DNA of 64,000 nucleotides from Pedobacter sp. BS3 (GCF_008274585.1 NZ_VTRT01000006.1:62001-126000), one strand, 5' to 3'. Counted from the first letter of the stretch, positions 16,686 through 24,924 are shown. The notes: a model not told the origin generated them from the letters alone. Program-made: numbers and translations.

Positions 16686-16886
16686 ATGGACGGACAAAAC
16701 AGAAAAGATATCTATCCAGGCTTACAAGTAGGAATTATCCTTAAAAAAGACCAAAGAACCGGAAAGGTTACCTACGGTGTAGTAAAGAATTTGTTGACTT
16801 CGGCGGCTTTCCATTCCAGAGGGATCAAAGTGCGTTTAGAAGATGGACAAATAGGCAGGGTTTGTGAAATTGTGGATGAAGAGTGA
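16686..16886 (+). CDS. YwbE family protein
   Basis: A 66-residue protein matching the small YwbE family (DUF2196): RKDIYPGLQVGIILKKDQRT, then GVVKNLLTSAAFHSRGIKVR and LEDGQIGRVCEI. It is a short beta-barrel-like domain with a conserved arginine-lysine surface. The biochemical role is unknown; the family is found across Bacillota and Bacteroidota. It stands 104 bases after the Crp/Fnr gene on the same strand and may be transcribed with it or alone. Confidence 0.85.
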   Translation: MDGQNRKDIYPGLQVGIILKKDQRTGKVTYGVVKNLLTSAAFHSRGIKVRLEDGQIGRVCEIVDEE

Positions 16887-17324
16887 TTGGGAAAGAGCAC
16901 TGTTTTGATCGAACTAAACCCGGTTGAGACCTATATGTACCCACACTTAACAATAGGCCTGTTAACTTTTAAAGCCTTTATCTGCACTGCATGTTGACTT
17001 AACATCAGGAGAACGCATGTGCCGTAGCCCCAACCGCTTTGCAAAAAATATCAGCAAATATATTTGCCTTGTAAGGGCAACCCATTGATAATAAAATTTG
17101 CTTTATATGAATGGGGTTTAAGCGGTTTACCTGATTGCCATTTAAAGGTAGTGTACCTACGGCACACTTGCCACATGCTCATATTGTTTACAAAGCGGTT
17201 GTCCCCTGGGACGAAAAGGATTCCCTGATTTGTCCCCTTGACAGACTAATAGCTCTTCTATAATTCCAGGCTGTTGGAAGACAGGCCGGAGAGTACTGCC
17301 GCCAAATCGTTTGTTAACAGTCCG
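16887..17324. other. Intergenic region with nested inverted repeats
   Basis: No credible protein-coding frame is visible in these 438 bases. The part from 17015 to 17212 is unusually structured. TGTGCCGTAG (17018-17027) pairs with CTACGGCACA (17157-17166), and AACCGCTT (17032-17039) with AAGCGGTT (17120-17127). GCAAATATATTTGC (17054-17067) is a palindrome, and CCCATT (17081-17086) pairs with AATGGG (17110-17115). A competing partner for the second stem is CAAAGCGGTTG (17191-17201), which pairs over 11 bases with CAACCGCTTTG (17031-17041). GTCCC-CT-GGGAC (17201-17212) is a further hairpin. It may be an RNA gene, or a miniature inverted-repeat element. Confidence 0.5.
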
Positions 17325-17540
17325 TTACTCTTTTTTGTCATTTACATATTCTAAAATATCACCCGGTTGGCAGTCTAATGCTTTACAAATGGCGTCTAAG
17401 GTGCTAAAACGAATTGCTTTCGCCTTTCCTGTCTTTAAGATAGAAAGGTTAGATAATGTCAAATCAACTCTTTCAGAAAGTTCGTTCAGAGAAATTTTTC
17501 GCTTTGCCATCATCACGTCTAAGTTTACAATAATTGGCAT
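17325..17540 (-). CDS. Cro/CI-type helix-turn-helix regulator (YozG-like)
   Basis: A 71-residue XRE-family DNA-binding protein consisting of little more than the helix-turn-helix: MAKRKISLNELSERVDLTLS, NLSILKTGKAKAIRFSTLDA, then ICKALDCQPGDILEYV. It follows the DUF2975 membrane-protein gene by 3 bases, a pairing common in Bacteroidota and Bacillota. The pair probably forms a small self-regulating operon. A 15-base inverted repeat upstream of the first gene is a good candidate operator. The stimulus and wider targets are unknown. Confidence 0.88.
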   Translation of the reverse strand: MPIIVNLDVMMAKRKISLNELSERVDLTLSNLSILKTGKAKAIRFSTLDAICKALDCQPGDILEYVNDKKE

Positions 17541-17543
17541 AGC

Positions 17544-18023
17544 TTAAATTGTTAAGTCATTTTCAGATTTCATATCTACGGCATTTTGTAATATTTTTTC
17601 AAATATGGCCGCAGCAGTTGCAACTACGATAGAAACAAAAGTAGTTACCATACAAATGGCAAGAAAACCCGCAGGGTCATCCTCTTTATTATGGGACATC
17701 CTGATGTATAATCCGGCCAACATAATTAAAACACTTAGCACAATTGCACAATACTTTATACTCCTTAAAGCCTTAACAGCGTTTGATGAGAATACGTTAT
17801 TCTGTCCGATGTACCCAAGTAATCTGAATGCCTTATACAGTGCAACAAAAAAAGCGATTGATGCCGCGTATCCATATAAAATGAACGGGTCAAAGTAAAT
17901 GCTAAACAAGTCCAGGTTTGTGGCTCGTCCTTCAGTTAAGGGAAACCAAATCAGAATGGCAAGTGCTACAATGCCGATAAGCACAATGACTGCCTGAAGG
18001 AATACTATTGAAATTCTTTTCAT
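17544..18023 (-). CDS. DUF2975 membrane protein
   Basis: A 159-residue protein from ATG 18023 (MKRISIVFLQAVIVLIG); an ATG ten codons upstream is less likely because it adds residues ahead of the first membrane helix. Four membrane segments are evident (about residues 8-28, 45-65, 95-115 and 125-148), with a short charged loop before the last one, HNKEDDPAG. This layout fits DUF2975. The gene runs directly into the XRE regulator 3 bases downstream. Such pairs have been assumed to sense membrane or cell-surface states, but I know of no firm function. Confidence 0.85.
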   Translation of the reverse strand: MKRISIVFLQAVIVLIGIVALAILIWFPLTEGRATNLDLFSIYFDPFILYGYAASIAFFVALYKAFRLLGYIGQNNVFSSNAVKALRSIKYCAIVLSVLIMLAGLYIRMSHNKEDDPAGFLAICMVTTFVSIVVATAAAIFEKILQNAVDMKSENDLTI

Positions 18024-18057
18024 AATGATTATGAATGTTATATTACTCCACAATTAT

Positions 18058-18092
18058 AATAAATATTTATTGAGAAACAATAAATATTTGTT
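18058..18092. promoter_or_regulatory. 15-bp inverted repeat, candidate operator of DUF2975/HTH operon
   Basis: AATAAATATTTATTG (18058-18072) and CAATAAATATTTGTT (18078-18092) are inverted copies matching at 14 of 15 positions around a 5-base spacer. Each arm also contains the palindrome AAATATTT. The site lies 35-70 bases upstream of the DUF2975 start. Confidence 0.4.
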
Positions 18093-18141
18093 GTTTTATA
18101 AAAAATACAAATAATGAATGTTTTTATCTTGCCTTTAGCAA

Positions 18142-18430
18142 TCAAACCGAATCTTTCGTCGCGTTCTTTTTATATGCAGTAGGAGTGCAGTCATAACGGG
18201 CTTTAAAAACGGTAGCAAAATAAGTAGGCGAGGAAAATCCTACCTGGTAAGTGACTTCTGCTATGGAAAGGTCTTCGTTCAATAGTAAATACTTTGCCTT
18301 TTGCAGCCGGCGGTTAAGGATATAATCGGTAATGCTGCAATCTAACAGGGCCTTAACCTTGCGATAAAGCTGTACACGTGAAATGCCGATACTTTTACAA
18401 ATGTCGTCTACGCTGAATGATATTGTTGCA
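18142..18430 (-). pseudogene. C-terminal AraC-type DNA-binding domain, truncated regulator
   Basis: The last ~95 codons encode a complete AraC-family helix-turn-helix domain: FSVDDICKSIGISRVQLYRK, then LLDCSITDYILNRRLQKAKY and IAEVTYQVGFSSPTYFATVF. Such domains normally end a much longer AraC regulator or a hybrid two-component system. Here homology stops abruptly near 18430. The frame continues to an ATG at 18486 only by reading antisense through a different gene fragment. I take it as the surviving 3' end of a larger regulator. A short expressed DNA-binding protein cannot be excluded. Confidence 0.65.
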
Positions 18431-18571
18431 GATGGCTCGGTATGCGTAGTGTATGTTGACGGGAAAGTGGCATTAAGCAACCGCATTTACGGTTTACAGG
18501 ACAAACAGTGGGGGATTATAGCTGATGGTACAAACGCCACATTCAGCGATATGGAATTGCTTAGTCCCTGA
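18425..18571 (+). pseudogene. C-terminal fragment resembling a GH32 glycosidase
   Basis: About 48 codons in one plus-strand frame, starting near VADGSVCVVYVDGKVALSNR and ending GTNATFSDMELLSP. They read like the last strands of a GH32 beta-sandwich domain (a VDGKVALSNRIY segment, a WGIxADG turn and a final strand). No upstream GH32 sequence is present; instead the AraC fragment abuts it on the opposite strand. This suggests a deletion that fused the 3' ends of two divergent or convergent genes. The match is from memory of family patterns only. Confidence 0.45.
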
Positions 18572-18626
18572 CGGGGTGAATAATCTGACAGATAAAATAA
18601 TTGATTAACCATAAAACTTTAACAAT

Positions 18627-20708
18627 ATGAACAAAATCTACATGTTAATGCTCTCAGGCATAGTATGTCCGATAGCGTTACGGGCTCAGCAGCCCACAGT
18701 CATTAACCTGAATTTTCCGATTCAGCATGCCGATGCTTCGGTAATTGATTTCGATAACGACGGCAAGTTAGACATTCTTATCAGTGGCGAGAATGATTCG
18801 GGCAAAGCCCTGCAAGCGTTTAAAAATAATGGCGACGGTACGTTTACCACCGTTTCGGTACCTTTTGCCCCGGTTACACGGGCATCTATCGACTGGAACG
18901 ATATTGACCAGGATGGAAAACCCGATGTAATACTTTCGGGGTCTATAGACTACAACGGTACAACCGATAAAAGCGTCGAGATCTATACTTCAGACGGTGC
19001 AGGTAATTTCTCGTCAAAAGCCATTTCCGGACTTACGGCAGTAGCCCCGGGCTGTGGCTTTGCCGATTTAAATAACGATGGATATGTTGACTTTTACGTT
19101 TTCGGTAACATATTCCAGGGCGAATCTGGATTTTATATCAACAACAAGGCCGGCGGTTTTACCAAGACAGAATTTACCGATTATGATTTGGTTGACCCTG
19201 ATGTTACTCCCGTTGACTTTGATAACGATGGCGATTTAGACCTCTTCCTGATGGGTAAAGATAATACCACCTCAACGTATGTATCGGTAATGCTGGTTAA
19301 CACCAATGGAGTATTCGCAGCGCAGAGCCTGGGCATCACCCCAAGAGGCGATGGCTCGGCAGTTTGGGGCGATGTTGACGGCGATGGCCGGCTCGATTTG
19401 CTGATTAATGGCAATGGAGATTGGGACGGAACAGAAACCACCGGCGATGTTGTTCGTTTGTATCGCAACAATGCAGGCACATTTACCAAAGTAGCCACAT
19501 TTCAACAATACGGGCAAGGAAGCACCGGCGACGGCCTCCGTTTTGCCGATTGGAATAACGATGGCAAATTAGATGTCATCGTGAGCGGTTGGAGTGCTAA
19601 TCAAAACCGTCAGGCAGCAGATATTTACCTCAATAATGGCGACCTCACCTTTACGCCATACGCCTACAATAATAACATTCCCGGCGTTGGCGAAAGCTCT
19701 ATAGAAGTCGGTGATATTAATAACGATGGCAAAATAGATTTGGTAGTTACCGGTACTTCATATAACAACTATGGCCCCGGCGACCTTGGCGGTAAAGCAT
19801 CGGCAGTAGTGCTTAACCCCACAACTACTGCAAATGCTGCTCCAACTGCGCCGGCCGGGCTTAGCGTAGCCAGCAATAATCCATCAGAAATTACTTTAAG
19901 CTGGAACGCTGCTACAGATGATTCCACCCCGGCAAACTCGCTCAGCTACAATATCTTTGTTAAAGATGCCAATGGCGTATATTATTACTATCCCTTAGCT
20001 GATGAAAGCACGGGCCGTTTGCTTTTACCAAGAATGGGGAATGTTCAGTTCAATAAAAGCTGGACGATTAAAAACCTGCCCGATGGAGCTTATACCTGGG
20101 GCGTACAGGCAGTAGACAACAGTTTTGCGGCATCAACATTTGCTACCGGTACATTTACCATTAATGGTGGCGTTTTGCCTGTTACCTTGCAGCAATTCAG
20201 CACCGGTAAAGAAAATAACAGGGTTAAATTGCAATGGGTTACCGCTGCCGAAAGCAATAACTCGCATTTTGAGGTGGAAAAATCGGCAGATGGCAAAAAC
20301 TTTGCATACCTGCAAAGCGTAGCGGCACAGCACCAGGCAAACACGTATACGGTTTACGATGAACAGCCGTACAACGGTGTAAACTATTACCGGTTAAAAC
20401 AAGTTGATACAGATGGTAAAGAAACCGTGTTAGGTGTGAAGGCAGTAGATTTTGGTATAGCCGTAGCTGTAACAGCAACGGTTTATCCTAACCCGGCAGT
20501 ACAGGATATCCGGGTAAAACTGAGCCGCTATACAGGTTCAGCACTTGCTGTTAACCTGATAGATATCAGCGGTAAGGTAATCTACCGTCAGGCAGTTAAT
20601 AGCGGAGTAATTGATTTTGCTGTGAATTATCAGCCGGCTCCCGGTTTATACCTGCTTCAGCTAACCGGCGAAGGATTGAATCAGCAACTAAAGCTGCTGG
20701 TAAAGTAG
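18627..20708 (+). CDS. Secreted FG-GAP/VCBS beta-propeller protein with type IX sorting domain
   Basis: A 693-residue exported protein with a signal peptide ending near ALRAQQ. Seven DxDxDGxxD-type calcium-binding motifs follow at regular spacing (DFDNDGKLD, DIDQDGKPD, DLNNDGYVD, DFDNDGDLD, DVDGDGRLD, DWNNDGKLD, DINNDGKID), which implies a seven-bladed FG-GAP propeller over about residues 25-400. A fibronectin type III domain covers about 405-515, then the VTLQQFSTGKENNRVKLQW module, then a C-terminal type IX sorting domain beginning VYPNPAVQDIRVKL. The protein should be secreted and attached to the cell surface. Position beside GH32 suggests glycan or surface binding; the ligand is unknown. 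Confidence 0.9.
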   Translation: MNKIYMLMLSGIVCPIALRAQQPTVINLNFPIQHADASVIDFDNDGKLDILISGENDSGKALQAFKNNGDGTFTTVSVPFAPVTRASIDWNDIDQDGKPDVILSGSIDYNGTTDKSVEIYTSDGAGNFSSKAISGLTAVAPGCGFADLNNDGYVDFYVFGNIFQGESGFYINNKAGGFTKTEFTDYDLVDPDVTPVDFDNDGDLDLFLMGKDNTTSTYVSVMLVNTNGVFAAQSLGITPRGDGSAVWGDVDGDGRLDLLINGNGDWDGTETTGDVVRLYRNNAGTFTKVATFQQYGQGSTGDGLRFADWNNDGKLDVIVSGWSANQNRQAADIYLNNGDLTFTPYAYNNNIPGVGESSIEVGDINNDGKIDLVVTGTSYNNYGPGDLGGKASAVVLNPTTTANAAPTAPAGLSVASNNPSEITLSWNAATDDSTPANSLSYNIFVKDANGVYYYYPLADESTGRLLLPRMGNVQFNKSWTIKNLPDGAYTWGVQAVDNSFAASTFATGTFTINGGVLPVTLQQFSTGKENNRVKLQWVTAAESNNSHFEVEKSADGKNFAYLQSVAAQHQANTYTVYDEQPYNGVNYYRLKQVDTDGKETVLGVKAVDFGIAVAVTATVYPNPAVQDIRVKLSRYTGSALAVNLIDISGKVIYRQAVNSGVIDFAVNYQPAPGLYLLQLTGEGLNQQLKLLVK

Positions 20709-20737
20709 CCTGATGGTGCTGGCAAGGAAGTATTGTA

Positions 20738-20914
20738 GGGGCTGACCAAAAAGTTCTCGTCATCCCGATCCCCTCCCGTACATACAGGATCGGGAGAGGG
20801 ATCTCCGCCAGAAGTGCTTAGGAAAGAGATATTGCTTCGCAGCTACTTCGTGGTCTCCTCTCCCGAGACTTCGGGATCGAAATGACGCTACTTTTTTACT
20901 TTTTGGTCAGCCCC
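20738..20914. repeat. 177-bp miniature element with 16-bp terminal inverted repeats
   Basis: The ends GGGGCTGACCAAAAAG (20738-20753) and CTTTTTGGTCAGCCCC (20899-20914) are perfect inverted copies. Just inside, CGTCATCCCGATC faces GGGATCGAAATGACG, so the whole element can fold into one long imperfect hairpin. It has no coding capacity. This is the build of a MITE-type or fold-back repeat. No clear target-site duplication is visible. Confidence 0.65.
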
Positions 20915-20978
20915 TGACCTTTAAGCGTATGATGGTTAAGCTACCCGGTGGCTTTCGCTACGCTCAACGTTCAACTTT

Positions 20979-20986
20979 TAACTTTG
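20979..20986 (+). promoter_or_regulatory. -7 element (TAACTTTG) of the GH32 gene
   Basis: A perfect TAnnTTTG match ends 6 bases before the chosen GH32 ATG at 20993. The surrounding TTCAACTTTTAACTTT word also occurs in intergenic repeats, so chance is possible. Confidence 0.35.
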
Positions 20987-20992
20987 AAATAT

Positions 20993-22510
20993 ATGATAAA
21001 GGCAGCAGGTTTAACATTTATTGTAGCCGTAATGGCGGCATGCAGCAGCTTGAAAAACAACAGGCAGGAGTATAAGGAACCATATCGTCTGCAATTCCAC
21101 TTTTCGCCCAAAGCAAAATGGGTGAACGACCCTAACGGGATGGTTTACCTTAACGGGAAGTATCATTTATTCTTTCAGTATTATCCTGATAGTACAGTAT
21201 GGGGGCCTATGCATTGGGCACATGCGGTAAGCAAAGACCTGATGCACTGGGAGCAATTACCCATTGCCTTATATCCCGATAGCCTGGGCTGGATATTTTC
21301 GGGAAGCGCTGTTTACGATAAAGATAATACATCCGGTTTCGCCAAAGATGGTAAAATGCCGTTAGTGGCAATCTTTACGCACCATAACCCTAAGCTGGAG
21401 AAAGCCGGACGAAAAGATTTCCAGTATCAAAGTATAGCTTACAGTCTGGATGAAGGTACAACCTGGACAAAATATGCCGGAAACCCGGTGCTGAAAAATC
21501 CCGGCATTACCGATTTTCGTGACCCTAAAGTGATATGGTATGCACCCGGGAAAAAATGGGTAATGACCCTGGCTACAAAAGACCATGTCACGTTTTATTC
21601 ATCGCCCGATTTAAAAAACTGGACAAAAGAAAGCGAGTTTGGGCAGCAATCGGGTGCCCATGGCGGGGTATGGGAATGCCCGGATTTGTTTAGCATAAAA
21701 GCCGGTGGAAAAGAGCACTGGGTGCTACTGGTAAGCGTTAATCCAGGGGCGCCTAATGGAGGCTCGGGTACACAATATTTTATAGGCAATTTTGATGGTC
21801 ATACATTTACCAGCACATCCGCAACAACAAAATGGCTGGATTACGGAACAGATAATTATGCCGGTGTTACGTGGTCAAATACCGGCGATAACCGGATATT
21901 TATTGGCTGGATGAATAACTGGCAATATGCCAACCGCGTGCCTACACAGGTTTGGCGTGGCGCAACAACGCTTCCGCGTACATTAGAGCTTAGGGAAGTT
22001 GACGGAGCGTATTTTCTCAGTGCGATGCCGGTTAATACATTCAACACGCTCAGGCAAAAAGAGGTCCGCTGGCAGAACATCCGGGTAAACGACAGCCTTG
22101 ATATTTCTGCCAAAGTGAAAAACTTTAAGGATAAATTTGTACTTCAGTTTAAAACCACTACGCTGGCAGACTTTGCGATAAAGCTTTCTAATACAACTGG
22201 GGAACAATTAATAGTTGGGTACGATAAACAAACTAACAGTTATTATATTGACCGTACCAAATCAGGTGAAACCAGCTTCGAAACCGGTTTTGCTAAAAAA
22301 ATTGTTGCTCCACGTATCTCCCAATCAGGAAATATAACGGGTAAGCTGGTAATCGATGCCGCTTCTGCCGAGCTTTTTGCCGATGATGGCCTGACAAACC
22401 AGACCGCTGTGTTCTTTCCGGGTAAACCATATACAGCGTTAACCCTTTTGGCCGGTAACCTGAATATGGAAACGCTTAGCTATGCCCCGATAAACTCTAT
22501 TTGGCCATGA
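20993..22510 (+). CDS. Glycoside hydrolase family 32 lipoprotein (fructan hydrolase)
   Basis: I start at ATG 20993 (MIKAAGLTFIVAVMAACSS), which gives 505 residues and a clean lipoprotein signal with Cys17; upstream codons run into repeat DNA. The GH32 five-bladed propeller carries all three acidic residues: the nucleophile Asp46 in WVNDPNG, the transition-state stabiliser Asp177 in FRDP and the acid/base Glu228 in WECPD. A C-terminal beta-sandwich follows from about residue 350. The enzyme should hydrolyse levan, inulin or sucrose-type beta-fructosides at the cell surface or in the periplasm. Endo versus exo action cannot be told. No fructokinase or SusCD pair is adjacent. Confidence 0.93.
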   Translation: MIKAAGLTFIVAVMAACSSLKNNRQEYKEPYRLQFHFSPKAKWVNDPNGMVYLNGKYHLFFQYYPDSTVWGPMHWAHAVSKDLMHWEQLPIALYPDSLGWIFSGSAVYDKDNTSGFAKDGKMPLVAIFTHHNPKLEKAGRKDFQYQSIAYSLDEGTTWTKYAGNPVLKNPGITDFRDPKVIWYAPGKKWVMTLATKDHVTFYSSPDLKNWTKESEFGQQSGAHGGVWECPDLFSIKAGGKEHWVLLVSVNPGAPNGGSGTQYFIGNFDGHTFTSTSATTKWLDYGTDNYAGVTWSNTGDNRIFIGWMNNWQYANRVPTQVWRGATTLPRTLELREVDGAYFLSAMPVNTFNTLRQKEVRWQNIRVNDSLDISAKVKNFKDKFVLQFKTTTLADFAIKLSNTTGEQLIVGYDKQTNSYYIDRTKSGETSFETGFAKKIVAPRISQSGNITGKLVIDAASAELFADDGLTNQTAVFFPGKPYTALTLLAGNLNMETLSYAPINSIWP

Positions 22511-22515
22511 TATGA

Positions 22516-22552
22516 TATCTGAAAAGCACGCATAACTGCTGCTTTTCAGATA
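22516..22552. terminator. Bidirectional hairpin between GH32 and DUF3175 genes
   Basis: A perfect 13-base stem TATCTGAAAAGCA (22516-22528) / TGCTTTTCAGATA (22540-22552) with an 11-base loop, between convergent genes. There is no long T-run, but position and stem strength support termination in both directions. Confidence 0.7.
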
Positions 22553-22565
22553 GTCATACTTCTTA

Positions 22566-22880
22566 TCACTTTTCTTCCCTGCCATATAGTTTTCGCGGCT
22601 TGTTTTTCGCTTTTTCTATCGGTTCTTTTTCCTTGCGGGACAGGTTTTTCCCGGCACGGTTCAGGTAAAAATTCAGCATAGACATAGCCGACTGAAACGG
22701 GCCTGCTTTCCGGCGTTTGCTGGTTTCTGCCGAATGCTTTACGGATCTGGCAATTTTTTCAGGATTACCGGATTTAAAAATATCTTTTTCCAAATCCATG
22801 GCATTGCTGGTGCTGGTTACCTTAGCCGACCATTTCTTTTTGCTTCCGGTGCGTCTGCCGCGATGCGATGATTTTTTCAT
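22566..22880 (-). CDS. DUF3175 family protein
   Basis: A 104-residue, strongly basic protein of the DUF3175 family: KKWSAKVTSTSNAMDLEKD, then IFKSGNPEKIARSVKHSAET and GPFQSAMSMLNFYLNRAGKN. The N-terminal tail (KKSSHRGRRTGSKKK) is rich in Lys and Arg and could bind nucleic acid. The function is unknown. It is transcribed alone, converging on the GH32 gene. Confidence 0.85.
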   Translation of the reverse strand: MKKSSHRGRRTGSKKKWSAKVTSTSNAMDLEKDIFKSGNPEKIARSVKHSAETSKRRKAGPFQSAMSMLNFYLNRAGKNLSRKEKEPIEKAKNKPRKLYGREEK

Positions 22881-22971
22881 ACAGATAGATGTAAATGGTG
22901 CTATAATAAATAAGCTGTACCGGCTGTGAATGTTTTAAAAATGAGCAATTAGGAGCCGATGTTAAAATACA

Positions 22972-23011
22972 AAGGCGGATGCACGAAAGTTGACTTTCGT
23001 GCATCCGCCTT
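22972..23011 (-). terminator. Terminator of the outer-membrane barrel gene (19-bp perfect stem)
   Basis: AAGGCGGATGCACGAAAGT (22972-22990) and its exact inverted copy (22993-23011) are separated by 2 bases. On the minus strand the stem is followed by TTTGTATTTT. It lies 27 bases after the stop of the barrel gene. An unusually long, perfect stem. Confidence 0.85.
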
Positions 23012-23038
23012 AACTTAAAAGGGATAGTGGTGTGGAGA

Positions 23039-23680
23039 TTAAAAAGTATAACCTAAGGTAAGCGCAAAGCCGCTGCTTTTTGCTTTATCCTGGTTTTGGT
23101 CATCGTTCATGCCGCCCTGGAAATCCATCATATAGCGGGCCTTAATATTCAGGTTAGGATTAATGTCGTAACCTAAACCTACAGTACCACCGGCCAGTGC
23201 TTTCCGCATGTTATCGGTATCAGTATTGGAAGTTTCGGCGCTGCCATCGTCACCGGAAGCGGAAAGCGTAGTTTTTTGTGATAATAAAAACGCTACCTGT
23301 GGGCCAAGGAAAATGCTAAATACCGGAGATGGTCTGTAAGCGAAAGTCAGCGGAACATCCAGGTAGTTTATCCGGGATTCAAGCTTACCGGTGGCCCCGC
23401 CAATTGTTTCGGTTATTTTACCACCCTTTTGGCTGAATAATACTTCGGGAACAAATTCAAACTGACCTCCTAAGGGTAGTATAGCATATACACCGCCGGT
23501 AAAGCCGGCTTTATAGTCATAATCATGGTAATTGCTGCCATCGTACAATTTTCCAAGTGTGGTAAGGTTAGCTCCTGCACGTATACCAAAACGAACAGGG
23601 TTTGTTGATGTATTCATTTGTGCTTTTGTGGTTAAGCCGGCAAATAATAAACCTGCACTTAACATCATTAACTTTTTCAT
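23039..23680 (-). CDS. PorT-like outer-membrane beta-barrel protein
   Basis: A 213-residue protein with a signal peptide ending near LTTKAQ and a small beta-barrel domain. The mature part starts NPVRFGIRAGANLTTLGK, a standard opening for PorT-type barrels, continues with alternating hydrophobic strands such as FEFVPEVLFSQKGG and FSIFLGPQVAFLLSQ, and ends with FALTLGYTF, a terminal aromatic typical of outer-membrane proteins. These barrels are abundant in Bacteroidota and mostly without known function. It is a single-gene unit with a strong terminator. Confidence 0.9.
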   Translation of the reverse strand: MKKLMMLSAGLLFAGLTTKAQMNTSTNPVRFGIRAGANLTTLGKLYDGSNYHDYDYKAGFTGGVYAILPLGGQFEFVPEVLFSQKGGKITETIGGATGKLESRINYLDVPLTFAYRPSPVFSIFLGPQVAFLLSQKTTLSASGDDGSAETSNTDTDNMRKALAGGTVGLGYDINPNLNIKARYMMDFQGGMNDDQNQDKAKSSGFALTLGYTF

Positions 23681-23923
23681 AAAATAAAAATTAGTTTGCC
23701 CATACTCTTAGAAATTCCGTGCCAGAATGGGCAGATAATGCCTGGTTAAAAGTAGAACCAATGCAATGTTAAATGGATTAATTCCCTGTTCTGGCGCTCA
23801 AAAATGCAAGTTGGACGGTGGATGGCCTTTTTCCTTTTTCCTTTTTAATTTTAACTTGTCACTGTATATTGTAGCGGTCGGTTTTGTACGGATATGCTTA
23901 CAAACCTGACATTAAAAATAACT

Positions 23924-24916
23924 ATGTACACTAAAACCGAGCAGACAGACCATTACAAAGGAGAAGATATTTTTAACATATCGCTGCATAACGATGCGGG
24001 TATGATAGTAACCATTTTAAACTTTGGGGCTATTATCAAAGAAATTCTTTTTCCATACGGAAACGGCTCCCGCCGGAATATGGTTTTATCCTATCCTGAC
24101 GACCGGCAGTATTATACTGACCCGCATTATATAGGCTGTGTGGTTGGCCGTTATGCTAATCGCATAGCAGGTGGCAAGCTTATATTAGGAGATGAAATGT
24201 ACCAGTTAAGCCTGAATGAGAATGGAAATAGTCATTTGCATGGCGGTTTCACGGGGTTTAACAAAAAGGTATGGCACATTGCCGGTACATTTACAGATAA
24301 TGATAGCGCATCTGTAACCTTAACAGCCACAAGTCCGCATTTAGAAGAAGGTTATCCCGGATATTTAACCGTTGAAATCACGTATACGCTTACCCGCAGC
24401 AACGAACTGCAAATTCACTACCGGGCTGTTACCGATAAACCTACCATTGTCAACCTCACCAACCATACCTATTTTAATTTATCGGGAGGTGAACGGGATA
24501 TTTCTAATAATACGCTAAGTGTAAATGCCGATGCCTACACTCCGGCAAATGATCAATACATCCCGACCGGAAATATTGAAGGTGTAGAGCATTCCGGGTT
24601 TGATTTACGTACACCGGTAAAAGTGAGTGAGATAATGCATCGTATGCCGACCATAAACTATTGTTTATCACATAACGATAGTCCGGCTGCCATATTAATT
24701 GATTCGGAAAGCGGATGCCGGTTGGAGGTGCGCACTACCAAACCCGGCCTGCAATTGTATTTTGCAAACTACCTGGATAAACCATTTACTCCGTTTGCTG
24801 GAATTTGCCTGGAACCGCAATTCTATCCCGATTCCCCCAATCATCCGTTATTTCCTTCCACATTGCTCGTACCCGGTCAGACGTATGAGCATAGCACGTG
24901 GTATCGGTTTTTTTAA
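23924..24916 (+). CDS. galM: Aldose 1-epimerase (mutarotase)
   Basis: A 330-residue protein that interconverts alpha and beta anomers of galactose, glucose and related sugars. Catalytic and binding residues are present: His106 in NSHLHGG, the acid His181 in LTNHTYFNL and the base Glu297 in CLEPQFYPDSPNH; GRYANRIAGG at 75-84 is the family signature. ATG 23924 is chosen; an ATG ten codons upstream (23894) is possible. There is no signal peptide, so the enzyme is cytoplasmic. It is not linked to a galactose operon here, and its specificity may be broader than galactose. Confidence 0.93.
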   Translation: MYTKTEQTDHYKGEDIFNISLHNDAGMIVTILNFGAIIKEILFPYGNGSRRNMVLSYPDDRQYYTDPHYIGCVVGRYANRIAGGKLILGDEMYQLSLNENGNSHLHGGFTGFNKKVWHIAGTFTDNDSASVTLTATSPHLEEGYPGYLTVEITYTLTRSNELQIHYRAVTDKPTIVNLTNHTYFNLSGGERDISNNTLSVNADAYTPANDQYIPTGNIEGVEHSGFDLRTPVKVSEIMHRMPTINYCLSHNDSPAAILIDSESGCRLEVRTTKPGLQLYFANYLDKPFTPFAGICLEPQFYPDSPNHPLFPSTLLVPGQTYEHSTWYRFF

Positions 24917-24924
24917 TTGAGCTG

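Noticed and set aside
16887-17324. Possible tRNA or other known RNA gene
   Set aside because: The stems do not form a cloverleaf and no T-loop or anticodon arm could be identified; it is kept only as a structured region of unknown kind.
20738-20914. Insertion sequence remnant
   Set aside because: No transposase codons and no target duplication seen, so it is listed as a miniature repeat only.
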